Assembly: GCA_965369375.1 (NCBI GenBank)
Contig: CBDUQN010000017.1
Coordinates: 1-40,028, forward strand
From: CBDUQN01 sp965369375
GTDB taxonomy: Bacteria > Krumholzibacteriota > Krumholzibacteriia > Krumholzibacteriales > Krumholzibacteriaceae
Direction: 5' to 3'
Length of the DNA: 40,028 nucleotides
Positions 24,015 to 32,574 of this stretch are shown here, in pieces. The number at the start of each line of letters is the position of its first letter. Position 1 is the first letter of the stretch. The notes beneath the pieces were generated by a model. The model searched no databases. It was not told where the DNA came from and worked only from the letters and a program-made list of their open reading frames with translations. A program made the translations under genes and the position numbers.

Positions 24015-24779
24015 CTAGAATCGTCCAAAATACCACGATAAAAGGTAGGGGCCGAAGAAGATACAAACGGCCGCGGATGGCGCCAGAAAGGAGCCGAATG
24101 CAACAGAGGTCTTGCCGCTCCCGCCCTTCTTAAGCAGCGCGATACCGTAGAGCGAACCGAAAAACGAGGCGATCACGATAACAGGAAGCACGAGCTTGAT
24201 GCCGAGAAACGCTCCGATCATCGCAATGAGCTTGATATCTCCCCCACCCATTCCTTCCGCATGCCGCAGGGCCTTGTAGACGGCGCCGACGAGGTAGAGC
24301 CCGCCCCCTCCCATAAGCGCGCCGAGGGCGGATTCGACCGGGCTCAAGGCGGGATTGAAAAAGCTCCAGGCGAGACCGACGAGAATGAAAGAAAGGCTGA
24401 TCTCATCGGGGATGATTCTGTGCCTCCAGTCAATGACGGTTATCGACAGGAGCGCCATGAGAAAGGCGTATGCAAGCACCGCATCTATGCGTAGTCCGAA
24501 CCGATAGACGGAGAGAAGGGCGAGCGCGCCGCCGGCGAGTTCGACGAGGGGATAACCGACGGGGATACGCGCCCCACATCCGCTGCACGCGCCGCCGAGC
24601 GCGCAATAGCTGATCACGGGAATATTTTCATACCAGGATATCTGTTTCATGCATGAGGGACAGAAGGATCGCGGTCTTATCACCGACTGCCCCAGCGGAA
24701 GCCGATAGATGACGACATTGAGAAAGCTTCCGACCATGAATCCCACGATTGCCGCTGATATGTATACGATAAAATGCAC
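24015..24779 (-). CDS. pilD: prepilin peptidase / N-methyltransferase
   Basis: PilD cleaves the leader of type IV prepilins and methylates the new N-terminal residue. The 254-residue membrane protein has the N-terminal methyltransferase-like cytoplasmic domain with four cysteines (Cys40, Cys43, Cys65, Cys68). About seven membrane helices follow. The aspartyl protease residues are Asp117 (I-D-W-R-H) and Asp181 in G-M-G-G-G-D, the G-x-G-D-type motif. Start: GTG 24779 behind GGAGGAG. It starts five bases after the TPR gene stop, so it is the last gene of the ABC-TPR-pilD block. Confidence 0.94.
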   Translation of the reverse strand: MHFIVYISAAIVGFMVGSFLNVVIYRLPLGQSVIRPRSFCPSCMKQISWYENIPVISYCALGGACSGCGARIPVGYPLVELAGGALALLSVYRFGLRIDAVLAYAFLMALLSITVIDWRHRIIPDEISLSFILVGLAWSFFNPALSPVESALGALMGGGGLYLVGAVYKALRHAEGMGGGDIKLIAMIGAFLGIKLVLPVIVIASFFGSLYGIALLKKGGSGKTSVAFGSFLAPSAAVCIFFGPYLLSWYFGRF

Positions 24780-24784
24780 TTCTT

Positions 24785-25453
24785 CTACTCCTCCTGCTCG
24801 GACCTCGATTTGAGATTATCGATGTATCGCCGGGCGAGCTCGCGGATATGGGGATTCTCGGAGGTTTCGGCGAGATCCTCCCACATCGCGATGCTCGTTT
24901 CCGTATGACCGGCTTTTGCCGCGACGAAAGCGGCGAAGCGCCTCGTGATCTCATCGGCGCCGGGCAACCTGGATGCCAGATCAAAATACCTCGAGGCGTT
25001 GTCATAGTCGCGCGCATCGACATAATAGAGAAAGCCGAGCTCGAAAGGCAGCCACCAGTCCACCGGGTTGTTCTCCATGCCCTTCTTCAACACGGCCACA
25101 CCTTCCTCGGGATAGCCGAGATCCTGCGATATGATCAGCGCGCCGAGCTGATAGGCGAACGTGAACTGAGGATCGAGATCGGTAACCACATCGACGAGAT
25201 GTCTGAAGAGGGAGAGATCGTTTTCGTCCTTCCAGTATCCGCCGTAGTACTGGATCATCCTGAACCACAGGATGTCGGCTGCGAGATTCCGGTAGCCGAG
25301 CGCAACATGGCCCATGAACTGCGCAGAGGGAAGGTACATCACCTCGATATTGAGCTTTTTCCGGGAAATGTGCTCAATGCTCCGGGAAGCAACTACCAGA
25401 AGGGCGATCGCAACGGCTGCGATAGCGATATCTCTCAGTTTCGATCTTTTCAT
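24785..25453 (-). CDS. TPR-containing membrane-anchored protein of the pilus locus
   Basis: This is a 222-residue protein with an N-terminal membrane anchor (about 8-24, A-I-A-A-V-A-I-A-L-L-V-V). A conserved block, A-L-G-Y-R-N-L-A-A-D-I-L-W-F-R, follows, and then three or so tetratricopeptide-like helix pairs (about 85-205). The W-F-R block and single anchor recur in accessory proteins near pilin-linked ABC transporters; I cannot assign a named family with certainty. It lies eight bases after the permease and five before pilD, so it is almost certainly co-expressed with both. It is in the position range of the Myxococcus accessory gene pilG, but order and length differ. The start is ATG 25453; a longer reading upstream is the permease in another frame. 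Confidence 0.75.
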   Translation of the reverse strand: MKRSKLRDIAIAAVAIALLVVASRSIEHISRKKLNIEVMYLPSAQFMGHVALGYRNLAADILWFRMIQYYGGYWKDENDLSLFRHLVDVVTDLDPQFTFAYQLGALIISQDLGYPEEGVAVLKKGMENNPVDWWLPFELGFLYYVDARDYDNASRYFDLASRLPGADEITRRFAAFVAAKAGHTETSIAMWEDLAETSENPHIRELARRYIDNLKSRSEQEE

Positions 25454-25461
25454 ATTTCCAA

Positions 25462-26229
25462 TCAAACAAACTCTCTCCGCCTGAATATCAGGTGCGCGAA
25501 GAAGAGGATCACGGCGCAATAGACAACCGCATAGAGTGTCGGCAGCATTACTTCGGAACCGGTTATATAGAGATCGTGCACCGCCTCGTGCCGGAGGTTG
25601 AACACCTTGAGGTTCGGCAGCAGATAGTAGAGGCCATCGGCGATCTGCTTCATGAACGTTCCCCCGAATTTCTCGGAGAAGGCCCTCAGATCGTTGCTCA
25701 GGCTCCCCGCAACAAAGAAACAGAGCGAGAAGAGAGATGTCAGGATCGGGGTTGTAAACGTGCTGAAGAAGAGCACGATGGAGCACATGACGGCCATCTC
25801 GAGAACCGAGAGATAGACGGCCGCAAAAACGGCCGGGCGGATCTCTATCCGGGTCACGAGCAGCATGAACACCATAGCAGCGGTCATAATGGCGATCACA
25901 AGAGCTATGGCGAACGCCATGCCGAAATACTTGCCGATCAGGTACTCGAATCTGCGGACTGGCCTCGTAAACACCATATGGATAGCTTTCTTTTCGATTT
26001 CCTTGTGGACGAGCGTGCTCCCGACGAGGATGGCGGTCAACACGCCGAAGAGCGATATCGCGGCGAGGCCCACGTCCAGTACAATCTTCTGCCGTGCGCC
26101 GACGGCGAGCGGAGAGAGCACATAGGTGCTCATCATGAGAATGCCGCCGAAGAGCAGGGCCACGTAGAGCAGCTTCTCCCTGATCGATTCCCTGAAGGTA
26201 CTGAGCGATATAGTCGATATCTTTCTCAT
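25462..26229 (-). CDS. ABC transporter permease (PilI-like)
   Basis: This is a 255-residue integral membrane protein with about six helices and the ABC-2/NosY type arrangement. A basic N-terminus with F-R-E-S-I-R-E-K leads into the first helix. The cytoplasmic segment L-V-H-K-E-I-E-K-K-A-I-H-M-V-F-T-R-P-V-R-R follows, which is typical of permeases paired with a single ATPase. It overlaps the ATPase gene by four bases (ATGA). In Myxococcus xanthus an ABC ATPase and permease (pilH, pilI) sit at the same place in the pil cluster and the ATPase is needed for pili; the same role is inferred here. The transported substrate is unknown. Confidence 0.82.
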   Translation of the reverse strand: MRKISTISLSTFRESIREKLLYVALLFGGILMMSTYVLSPLAVGARQKIVLDVGLAAISLFGVLTAILVGSTLVHKEIEKKAIHMVFTRPVRRFEYLIGKYFGMAFAIALVIAIMTAAMVFMLLVTRIEIRPAVFAAVYLSVLEMAVMCSIVLFFSTFTTPILTSLFSLCFFVAGSLSNDLRAFSEKFGGTFMKQIADGLYYLLPNLKVFNLRHEAVHDLYITGSEVMLPTLYAVVYCAVILFFAHLIFRRREFV

Positions 26230-27224
26230 GACCGTTTTGCTCTGCTTGTAATGAATTCTTCCTTTTTCGTCTTTTCTCTTTCTCCGTCTATCCGGGGTTC
26301 CCGAGGTCTTGATACCTCATCGAGGAAGACTTCCTCGAGCGAGGGGTACTGATTTGCGACTCTCAGGATCTCCGCTCCATGGGCGTAGAGATACTGTATG
26401 ACCGTGCGGACGTACCTGTGCTCTTTCACGACGCAGAAAGACTCATCGCCCGAAGTATTGACCGTTGTGATGTAATCGCTCAATGCATCAAAACAATCCG
26501 GCCCGCATCCGCGCGCCGTGATTCTCACCTCCCGCTCCCCGATACGGGTCAGTTCATCGAGTTCCACACACCGGGCAATCACGCCCTCGCGAATGATGCA
26601 GGTGCGATCGCACAGCGTCTCCATGTCGGGGAGAATATGGGAAGAGAGGAAGATCGTCTTCTTTCTGCGTTTGAGCTCGAGGAGCACATCGCGCACCATA
26701 ATCCTTCCGAGGGGATCGAGACCCGAGAAGGGCTCATCGAGAATCAACAGGTCGGGATCGTGCAGGATCGCCTGTGCGAGCCCCACTCTCTGAATCATGC
26801 CCTTCGAGAAACCGCGAAGGCGTGCGTCTATGCTGCCGCCGAGATCGACCCGTTCGGTGACTTCCTCGACGCGGCTCTTCAGCGAGGCTTGCTCCATGCC
26901 GCTCAGCTGGGCGCAAAAGACGAGAAACTCGCGCAATGTCAGCTGAGGGTAAAAGTAGGGACGCTCGGGAAGGTACCCGATTCGTGCCTTCGCCCCCTCA
27001 TCACAAGAGGGACGATCGAACAGGGTGACCATTCCGGAATCGGGCCTGATGAGACCGAGCACGATCTTGATCGTCGTCGTCTTGCCGGCCCCGTTCGGTC
27101 CGAGGAATCCGAGGATCTCCCCCTCAAAGGCGGTGAACGAAACGCCGTGGAGCACCTCCCTGCGGGTGAGCGAGAGATCGCCCCTGAATGACTTCCTTAT
27201 GCTGTCGACCTGTAATACTTCCAT
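26226..27224 (-). CDS. ABC transporter ATP-binding protein (PilH-like)
   Basis: This is a 332-residue ATPase of the ABC-2 type. It has Walker A G-P-N-G-A-G-K-T-T, Q-loop region Y-L-P-E-R-P, signature G-F-S-K-G-M-I-Q-R (an S-K-G variant of LSGGQ), Walker B L-L-I-L-D-E-P and H-loop S-S-H. A C-terminal extension of about 100 residues carries R-I-T-A-R and a charged Lys/Arg/Glu tail. ATG 27224 is preferred as the start; the 16-residue upstream extension begins with a weak TTG. It lies between pilA and the permease gene, 200 bases after the pilA terminator. The pilus-locus position matches pilH of Myxococcus xanthus. Confidence 0.85.
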   Translation of the reverse strand: MEVLQVDSIRKSFRGDLSLTRREVLHGVSFTAFEGEILGFLGPNGAGKTTTIKIVLGLIRPDSGMVTLFDRPSCDEGAKARIGYLPERPYFYPQLTLREFLVFCAQLSGMEQASLKSRVEEVTERVDLGGSIDARLRGFSKGMIQRVGLAQAILHDPDLLILDEPFSGLDPLGRIMVRDVLLELKRRKKTIFLSSHILPDMETLCDRTCIIREGVIARCVELDELTRIGEREVRITARGCGPDCFDALSDYITTVNTSGDESFCVVKEHRYVRTVIQYLYAHGAEILRVANQYPSLEEVFLDEVSRPREPRIDGEREKTKKEEFITSRAKRS

Positions 27225-27430
27225 GTCGCTACCGTTATCCCCGTCGGCACCGGTCCCGCGTGACCCCTTCAAAAACGCTCACTGGCAGTATTTTCACCAC
27301 CCGATGGCAAGGATCCTGATAGTACAGCCCCACATTTTCACGTTTTTTAGATATATGCAGAAATCGTTCCTGCCCCGAGTCGCCTGAGGTTGCCGCCGCA
27401 AATGGTCACCCCGAGACCGCACCACATACG

Positions 27431-27457
27431 AAAAAGGGCGGCTCGAGAGAGCCGCCC
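27431..27457 (-). terminator. rho-independent terminator after pilA
   Basis: On the minus strand a 9-bp stem (GGGCGGCTC with GAGCCGCCC) with a 4-base loop ends in TTTTT. It lies 25 bases after the pilA stop. It separates the pilin message from the ABC transporter genes; no clear promoter is visible between 27225 and 27430, so those genes may depend on read-through. Confidence 0.88.
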
Positions 27458-27482
27458 CCTGTTTACAGTCTTTCGACGTTCT

Positions 27483-27917
27483 TTACTGACCACTGGACAG
27501 CGTAATAACCACGGTACCCGCCGTCTTTCCGACACCAGTAATCGTATAGCCAACGTTGACACCATTCTGAACGATAGGCACGTATCCGGTCTGTCCAGGC
27601 GTAGCAGCTGGACCGGTGATGGGCTCTGTCGCAATCTTCGTGAACGGATTATCGAGAAGTGCAGCGCCAGGGAGCATATTGACTATCGTCTGGCCGCTCG
27701 GGGTTGCATCCATGCCAACATCAGTTGCGTACACGCCGTCTTTCTGTACGGCAAAATCTTCTGCGGCTAGCTGAACCGTGTGACAGTTCGACTTGACCGC
27801 AGCTTCCTTGGCCCTCGCCTGCATGTTGATGAAGTTAGGGATGGCGATGGCCGCGAGAATACCGATGATAACAACCACAATCATCAGCTCGATGAGGGTG
27901 AAACCCTTGTTGTTCAT
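27483..27917 (-). CDS. pilA: type IV major pilin PilA
   Basis: This is a 144-residue type IVa prepilin. The leader is only five residues (M-N-N-K-G), cleaved before Phe6. The mature N-terminus F-T-L-I-E-L-M-I-V-V has the essential glutamate at +5 (Glu10), and the long helix follows (to about residue 55). The C-terminal globular part is small and rich in Thr, Val, Pro and Gly, with a late V-V-I-T-L-S-S-G-Q. A single cysteine (N-C-H-T) is present, so the usual disulfide loop is absent. The start at 27917 has AGGAGG seven bases upstream; a start ten codons earlier would put a non-leader sequence in front. It has its own sigma-54 promoter and terminator. Confidence 0.94.
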   Translation of the reverse strand: MNNKGFTLIELMIVVVIIGILAAIAIPNFINMQARAKEAAVKSNCHTVQLAAEDFAVQKDGVYATDVGMDATPSGQTIVNMLPGAALLDNPFTKIATEPITGPAATPGQTGYVPIVQNGVNVGYTITGVGKTAGTVVITLSSGQ

Positions 27918-28042
27918 CGGACACCTCCTTCTTGGTGAGGGGTTCAAAGCCGTAAAGCTTCGATTTCACTCATGTCCGGTTCCGGTTATCCGCTCTTCAC
28001 ATAAGAAGTATTCAAACCGAACCGCATGCTGGTCAAGACACC

Positions 28043-28059
28043 CGCAAGGAATATGCCAA
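28043..28059 (-). promoter_or_regulatory. sigma-54 promoter of pilA
   Basis: The minus strand reads TTGGCATATTCCTTGCG. The -24 TGGCAT and -12 TTGC are five bases apart, as in the pilM and pilB promoters. Predicted transcription starts near 28032, about 115 bases before the pilA ATG. The rest of 27918-28191 is AT-rich and has no gene. Confidence 0.78.
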
Positions 28060-28191
28060 CTCCTTATTGCACTTTGCGTTATGTAAGTCTTTATAAACAA
28101 ATGGATTCATCTTTTTCGCCCAAAAGCGTAAACATTCATTGACTCGTGATTTGCCATACGCATATCGCAATGCAACAATCGGCAAAAGGCC

Positions 28192-29571
28192 TCAGGAATT
28201 CTGCAGAACCTTCTCACGGGAGAGATTGTACCGCTGAATTTTCCGGTAGAGCGTCGATGCGTTGATCCCGAGAATCGCGCTCGCCTTCTTCTTCTGCCAG
28301 TTGGTTTCCTCGAGCACCGAGATCAGATACTCCTTTTCGAGATCCTCGAGCGTCATCTGGGCCTTGCTCATAACGAGCTTTCCGCAACCGCGCGAGCGGT
28401 TCTTGATCTTGTCAGGGATATCTATCGCCGTGATCTGATCGTTGTCCTGCAATATCACGGCACGTTCCATAATATTCTCGAGCTCACGGACGTTGCCGGG
28501 CCAGTCGTAATTGACCAGAATCTCCAGCGCATTCTTTGCAATGGTTCTCTTCCTGCCGCTTCTCTCCGTTGCCTGTTTGAGAAAGTGATCGACGAGCAAC
28601 GGTATGTCGTCGCGCCTGGACCTGAGCGGCGGCACGATGATGGGGATTACGTTGAGCCGGTAGTACAGGTCGGCCCTGAAGTAGTCCTCGTTCATCGCTC
28701 TCTCGAGATCGGCGTTGGTGGCCGCGATCAACCGTACATCCACCTTTATCGGCGCGGTAGCGCCGACGGGTATGATTTCGCGCTCCTGCAGGACCCTCAG
28801 CAGCTTGACCTGGATCGCCGGTGAGGTCTCGCCGACCTCATCGAGGAAAAATGTGCCTCCGCTCGCGACCTTGAAGAGCCCGTCCTTGTCCTTTATCGCT
28901 CCCGTAAAACTCCCCTTGACGTGCCCGAAAAGCTCGCTCTCGAGAAGGTTTTCGGGCAGCGCGCCGCAGTTTATCGAAACGAACTGGCTGTTCGACCTGC
29001 CACTGCGGTAATGTATCGCTTTAGCGATCAATTCTTTCCCCGTACCGCTCTCGCCGCTGATCAGGATGGTGCTGGTACAATCGGCCACCTTGTTGACGAG
29101 TGTGAATACCTGCTGAATCTCCTCACTCTTTCCGATGATCTCCTTGAAGTCATCCTTCTTGCGGAGCTGCCGTTTCAGGAAGATATTCTCGTTCTTGACC
29201 CGATGCATATCGAGGGCGTTGCGGATCACCATCTTGATCTCGTCATTCTTGGTCGAGCGCTTGATGAGATAATGGAAGGCCCCGTTATTGAGTGCCGCTA
29301 TGGCTGTCTTCTGCGAAGCGTACGCGGTCATGATGATCACCGGGAGAGATGGATCGATCTCCTTCACGGCGCTCAAGACCTCGATCCCCGTCATTCCCTC
29401 CATCTTGATGTCCGTGATCAAGAGATCGAAATTCGAATCTTTGACAGCATCGACTGCCTTCTTGCCGTTGTTCACCGTCTTGACCTGATAGCCTTCTTTT
29501 TTCAGCATGATCGAGAGGTACTGACACATGCTCTTTTCATCGTCGGCGATGAGAATTATTTCTCCAGCCAT
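28192..29571 (-). CDS. pilR: sigma-54-dependent response regulator PilR
   Basis: This is a 459-residue NtrC-type activator. The receiver domain (1-120) has the acidic pair Asp10/Asp11, phosphorylation site Asp54 and Lys104; the residue after this lysine is Arg, not the usual Pro. The AAA+ domain (about 140-375) has Walker A G-E-S-G-T-G-K-E (173-180) and the sigma-54-contact loop G-S-F-T-G-A (220-225). It also carries F-L-D-E-V and an arginine finger region. The C-terminal Fis-type helix-turn-helix (about 410-455) ends with A-S-A-I-L-G-I-N-A-S-T-L-Y-R-K. It follows pilS by 29 bases. It should activate the three sigma-54 promoters of this locus. The Pro-to-Arg change is uncommon but not necessarily inactivating. 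Confidence 0.94.
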   Translation of the reverse strand: MAGEIILIADDEKSMCQYLSIMLKKEGYQVKTVNNGKKAVDAVKDSNFDLLITDIKMEGMTGIEVLSAVKEIDPSLPVIIMTAYASQKTAIAALNNGAFHYLIKRSTKNDEIKMVIRNALDMHRVKNENIFLKRQLRKKDDFKEIIGKSEEIQQVFTLVNKVADCTSTILISGESGTGKELIAKAIHYRSGRSNSQFVSINCGALPENLLESELFGHVKGSFTGAIKDKDGLFKVASGGTFFLDEVGETSPAIQVKLLRVLQEREIIPVGATAPIKVDVRLIAATNADLERAMNEDYFRADLYYRLNVIPIIVPPLRSRRDDIPLLVDHFLKQATERSGRKRTIAKNALEILVNYDWPGNVRELENIMERAVILQDNDQITAIDIPDKIKNRSRGCGKLVMSKAQMTLEDLEKEYLISVLEETNWQKKKASAILGINASTLYRKIQRYNLSREKVLQNS

Positions 29572-29600
29572 TCAATAACACCCCCGAGTCTAATACGTTA

Positions 29601-31337
29601 TCAATAACTGACAGTCTCTTCCGTTATCACTGATTCACGTTCTTTCCCGCTTTCGATCGCGGCGGGAAGAATAATCGAAAAGGTTGTGATGCCGGTACCG
29701 GTGCTCTGTACCGAGATCCGTCCCCTATGGCTCTCGACGATCTTTTCGGCGATGGCCAATCCAAGGCCCGTTCCTCCCTCCTTCGTCGTGAAGAATGGTT
29801 CGAAAACGCGACCGAGCGTTTTTTCCGCAATGGGTTTACCGCTATTAATGAATTCTATGCTGATACAGTCCTCCACCTGCTCGCTGTTGCAGAACTCGTC
29901 TGATCGTTTCCGTATCACAACGCTGATCTCGCCTCCGTCGGCGGTCGCCTCGCACGCGTTGAGCCCCACATTCAGGAATACCTGACGTATCTGTTCGTCA
30001 TCGGCATTTATGTGTGCCCCTTTCGCTTCATTTATGATGCTGATTGCAACGTCCTGCCTGAGCGATGACGAATGCCGCATCAACTCCACCACTTCACCGG
30101 TGCACCTTCCCACATCGACCGGCGCCAGATGCGGCGTTCTCGGCTTCGCGAATTCGAGAAAATCGGTGATGATGCCGTCGAGCCGATCGGACTCTCTTAG
30201 AACGAGATCCATGAGCATGCGATTCTCGCCGCCGGGCTCGAGCTCCTCGCCCAACATCTCGATGGAACCGCAGATCGACGCGAGCGGGGCGCGGATCTCA
30301 TGGGCGATCGCCGCGGAAAGCCGGCCGATCGCAGCCATCTTGTCCGCCTGCCGGACCATTTCACGCATCCGGTGCACCTCGGTGAGGTCCTGGAAGAGGG
30401 CTATGATGCCCCGCTTCTCCCCCTTCTCGTCTTTGAGGATCGAAATACTGATACCGAGCGGAAGGGCTGAGCCATCGACTTTGTTCACCTCGATCTCGTG
30501 ACGTTTCCTCGACTTTCCCGTCTCGAGAGCGCGTGAGAGCTCCTGCGCGAGAGCCGGCATGCGGGAAGCAATATCATCGATTCGCATCACTTTTATCTCC
30601 TCCGCCGTGCCGAACTCCAGTATCGCCACTGCAGCCGGATTGAGCGAAAGCACATCACCCGACATATTTGTAACGATGAGGCCGCTGCTCATATTCTCGA
30701 GGATATTGTCCGTGTTGAGCTGCACGCGGCGCAGCTTCTTCTCGCTGTCGGCGAGGGCCTGCCCCTTTTTTCGTACATGTCTCGAAACGTAGCCGCTTAA
30801 AATACCGGCAAAGAAAAACGCGGCGATGTTCAGGTAGACGACGAGCATTGTTTTATAAACGCCGTATGAGGCGCCGAACCACATGCCGAGCGGGTACTGG
30901 ATATAGCCGGATATTTCGAGGAATGTATAGATAACATAGATCATAGATGCGAGCGCCGCGGTAGTGATCCCTCCGGGAACAAAGAAATGCACTCCTCCAA
31001 CGATGATGGGAAGGATGTAGAGCATCGCGAAGTACGACCCGGATCCCCCGCTGTAATGCACCATCATCGTCAGCACGACCATATCGATGCATATCTGAAT
31101 CCAGAGTATGGGTCGTAGCGGTGCTCCTGTTCTGAAAAGGATGTAAGATGAGCCGGTTGTGAGATAGATGGCGCCCAGCAGGCTGTACATCGCGACAACG
31201 GAGATAAATCTGTTGTCGAGCTGCATAGCCGCGATTGCGGCGCCCATTACGAGCGTCGCAATCACAAGCCGGATATATGTCAACTTCCTCAGTTTCCCCT
31301 CATCCTCGAGGGAAAACGCACGCGAGCGGAAGTCCAT
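29601..31337 (-). CDS. pilS: sensor histidine kinase PilS
   Basis: This is a 578-residue membrane kinase, partner of PilR. About six membrane helices (about 22-185) form the PilS-type sensor, which in Pseudomonas senses pilin in the membrane. A PAS domain (about 205-310), the HisKA domain with the phospho-acceptor in H-E-I-R-A-P-L (the usual Arg-x-Pro motif) and a HATPase domain with N-A-C-E-A, G-x-G-L-G-L-A-I-A follow. The ATG at 31337 is chosen because GGAGG lies eight bases upstream; it starts four bases after pilC ends. It is co-transcribed with pilBTC and pilR. Confidence 0.94.
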   Translation of the reverse strand: MDFRSRAFSLEDEGKLRKLTYIRLVIATLVMGAAIAAMQLDNRFISVVAMYSLLGAIYLTTGSSYILFRTGAPLRPILWIQICIDMVVLTMMVHYSGGSGSYFAMLYILPIIVGGVHFFVPGGITTAALASMIYVIYTFLEISGYIQYPLGMWFGASYGVYKTMLVVYLNIAAFFFAGILSGYVSRHVRKKGQALADSEKKLRRVQLNTDNILENMSSGLIVTNMSGDVLSLNPAAVAILEFGTAEEIKVMRIDDIASRMPALAQELSRALETGKSRKRHEIEVNKVDGSALPLGISISILKDEKGEKRGIIALFQDLTEVHRMREMVRQADKMAAIGRLSAAIAHEIRAPLASICGSIEMLGEELEPGGENRMLMDLVLRESDRLDGIITDFLEFAKPRTPHLAPVDVGRCTGEVVELMRHSSSLRQDVAISIINEAKGAHINADDEQIRQVFLNVGLNACEATADGGEISVVIRKRSDEFCNSEQVEDCISIEFINSGKPIAEKTLGRVFEPFFTTKEGGTGLGLAIAEKIVESHRGRISVQSTGTGITTFSIILPAAIESGKERESVITEETVSY

Positions 31338-31341
31338 ACTC

Positions 31342-32556
31342 TTATCCTCCAGACACAACGCTGATGAGTTTGAACATCGGAAGGTACATCGCGATGAGCA
31401 TGCCGCCTACCATTGTTCCCATGACAACGATCATGACAGGCTCGATAATCGATGTCAGCTGACTGACCGCATGGTCGACCTCTCCATCGTAGAAATCGGC
31501 TATCTTCTCGAGCATCTCGTCGAGCGCTCCCGTCTCTTCACCGACACCGATCATCTGAACGACCATGGGCGGGAAAACGCCGCTCTCCTTGAGCGGTTCG
31601 GAGATGGTTTTACCCTCGCTGATGCTTTCACGGGTTTTCATGACGGCCTCTTCTATCACCCTGTTGCCGGCGGTCTTCGCCGTGATCTCGAGACCGTTCA
31701 GGATCGGCACACCACTCGAGACGAGCGTGCCGAGCGTTCTCGTGAAACGCGCGACGGCGCCGCGCCTGATCACCGAACCGAGAATCGGCAATTGCAGCAT
31801 GAATTTATCGATACGGTAATTGCCCGTTTTAGTCTTGTAATATTTCCTGATACCGAGGAAACCGCCGACGCCCACCGCAAGCAGGACCCACCAGTTGACC
31901 CGAAGGAAGTCGCTCAGTCCCATCACGATCTTGGTCGGCAGCGGCAATTCTCCGCCAAAATCGGAGAACATTTTCGCGAAGGTCGGAATGATGAACATGA
32001 GCATGAAGAGTGTCGCGCCGGTGGCGACGACCAAAATGACCGCGGGATAGGTCAATGCCCCCTTGACCTTTCTCATCAATGCGTCGACCTTTTCCAGGTA
32101 CACGGCGAGCCGGTTCAGGATTACATCGAGAATGCCGCCCGCTTCTCCCGCTTCGACCATGTTCACAAACAGTTCCGAGAAGGCCTTCTGTTTACCCATG
32201 GATTCGGCGAGCGTGAGCCCGGATTCGACATCGGCCATGATCTCCGTTACAATTTTCTTGAATACAGGCTTATCCATCTGGGCCGAGAGAATATCGAGAC
32301 ATTGCACGATCGGCAAACCCGCATTGATCATGGTTGCAAACTGACGGGTGAATAAACCCATATCGCGTGTCGTTATCCTGTTCGCGAACCCGAAGCTGAT
32401 GTTGATCTCTTTCGACTTGTGCCTGATGTGGGTGATGATAATCTTGCGCTTGCGCAGGTAATTGATGAGCTCCTGCTTGCTTTCGGAGATATATTCACCC
32501 GAGAGAATTTCGCCTGTCGGTGTTCTGCCTTTCCAGATATATGTTGTTGACATCAT
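31342..32556 (-). CDS. pilC: type IV pilus inner-membrane platform protein PilC
   Basis: PilC couples the motor ATPases to the growing pilus. The protein of about 404 residues holds two T2SF/GspF domains (about 75-200 and 275-400), each ending in membrane helices: L-T-Y-P-A-V-I-L-V-V-A-T-G-A in the first, I-I-E-P-V-M-I-V-V-M-G-T-M-V-G-G in the second. The N-terminal segment starts Y-I-W-K-G-R-T. Two adjacent ATGs (32556 and 32553) follow a GGGGG ribosome-binding site; the first is taken. It lies 18 bases after pilT. Confidence 0.95.
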   Translation of the reverse strand: MMSTTYIWKGRTPTGEILSGEYISESKQELINYLRKRKIIITHIRHKSKEINISFGFANRITTRDMGLFTRQFATMINAGLPIVQCLDILSAQMDKPVFKKIVTEIMADVESGLTLAESMGKQKAFSELFVNMVEAGEAGGILDVILNRLAVYLEKVDALMRKVKGALTYPAVILVVATGATLFMLMFIIPTFAKMFSDFGGELPLPTKIVMGLSDFLRVNWWVLLAVGVGGFLGIRKYYKTKTGNYRIDKFMLQLPILGSVIRRGAVARFTRTLGTLVSSGVPILNGLEITAKTAGNRVIEEAVMKTRESISEGKTISEPLKESGVFPPMVVQMIGVGEETGALDEMLEKIADFYDGEVDHAVSQLTSIIEPVMIVVMGTMVGGMLIAMYLPMFKLISVVSGG

Positions 32557-32574
32557 CAACCCCCTTGATCGGTA

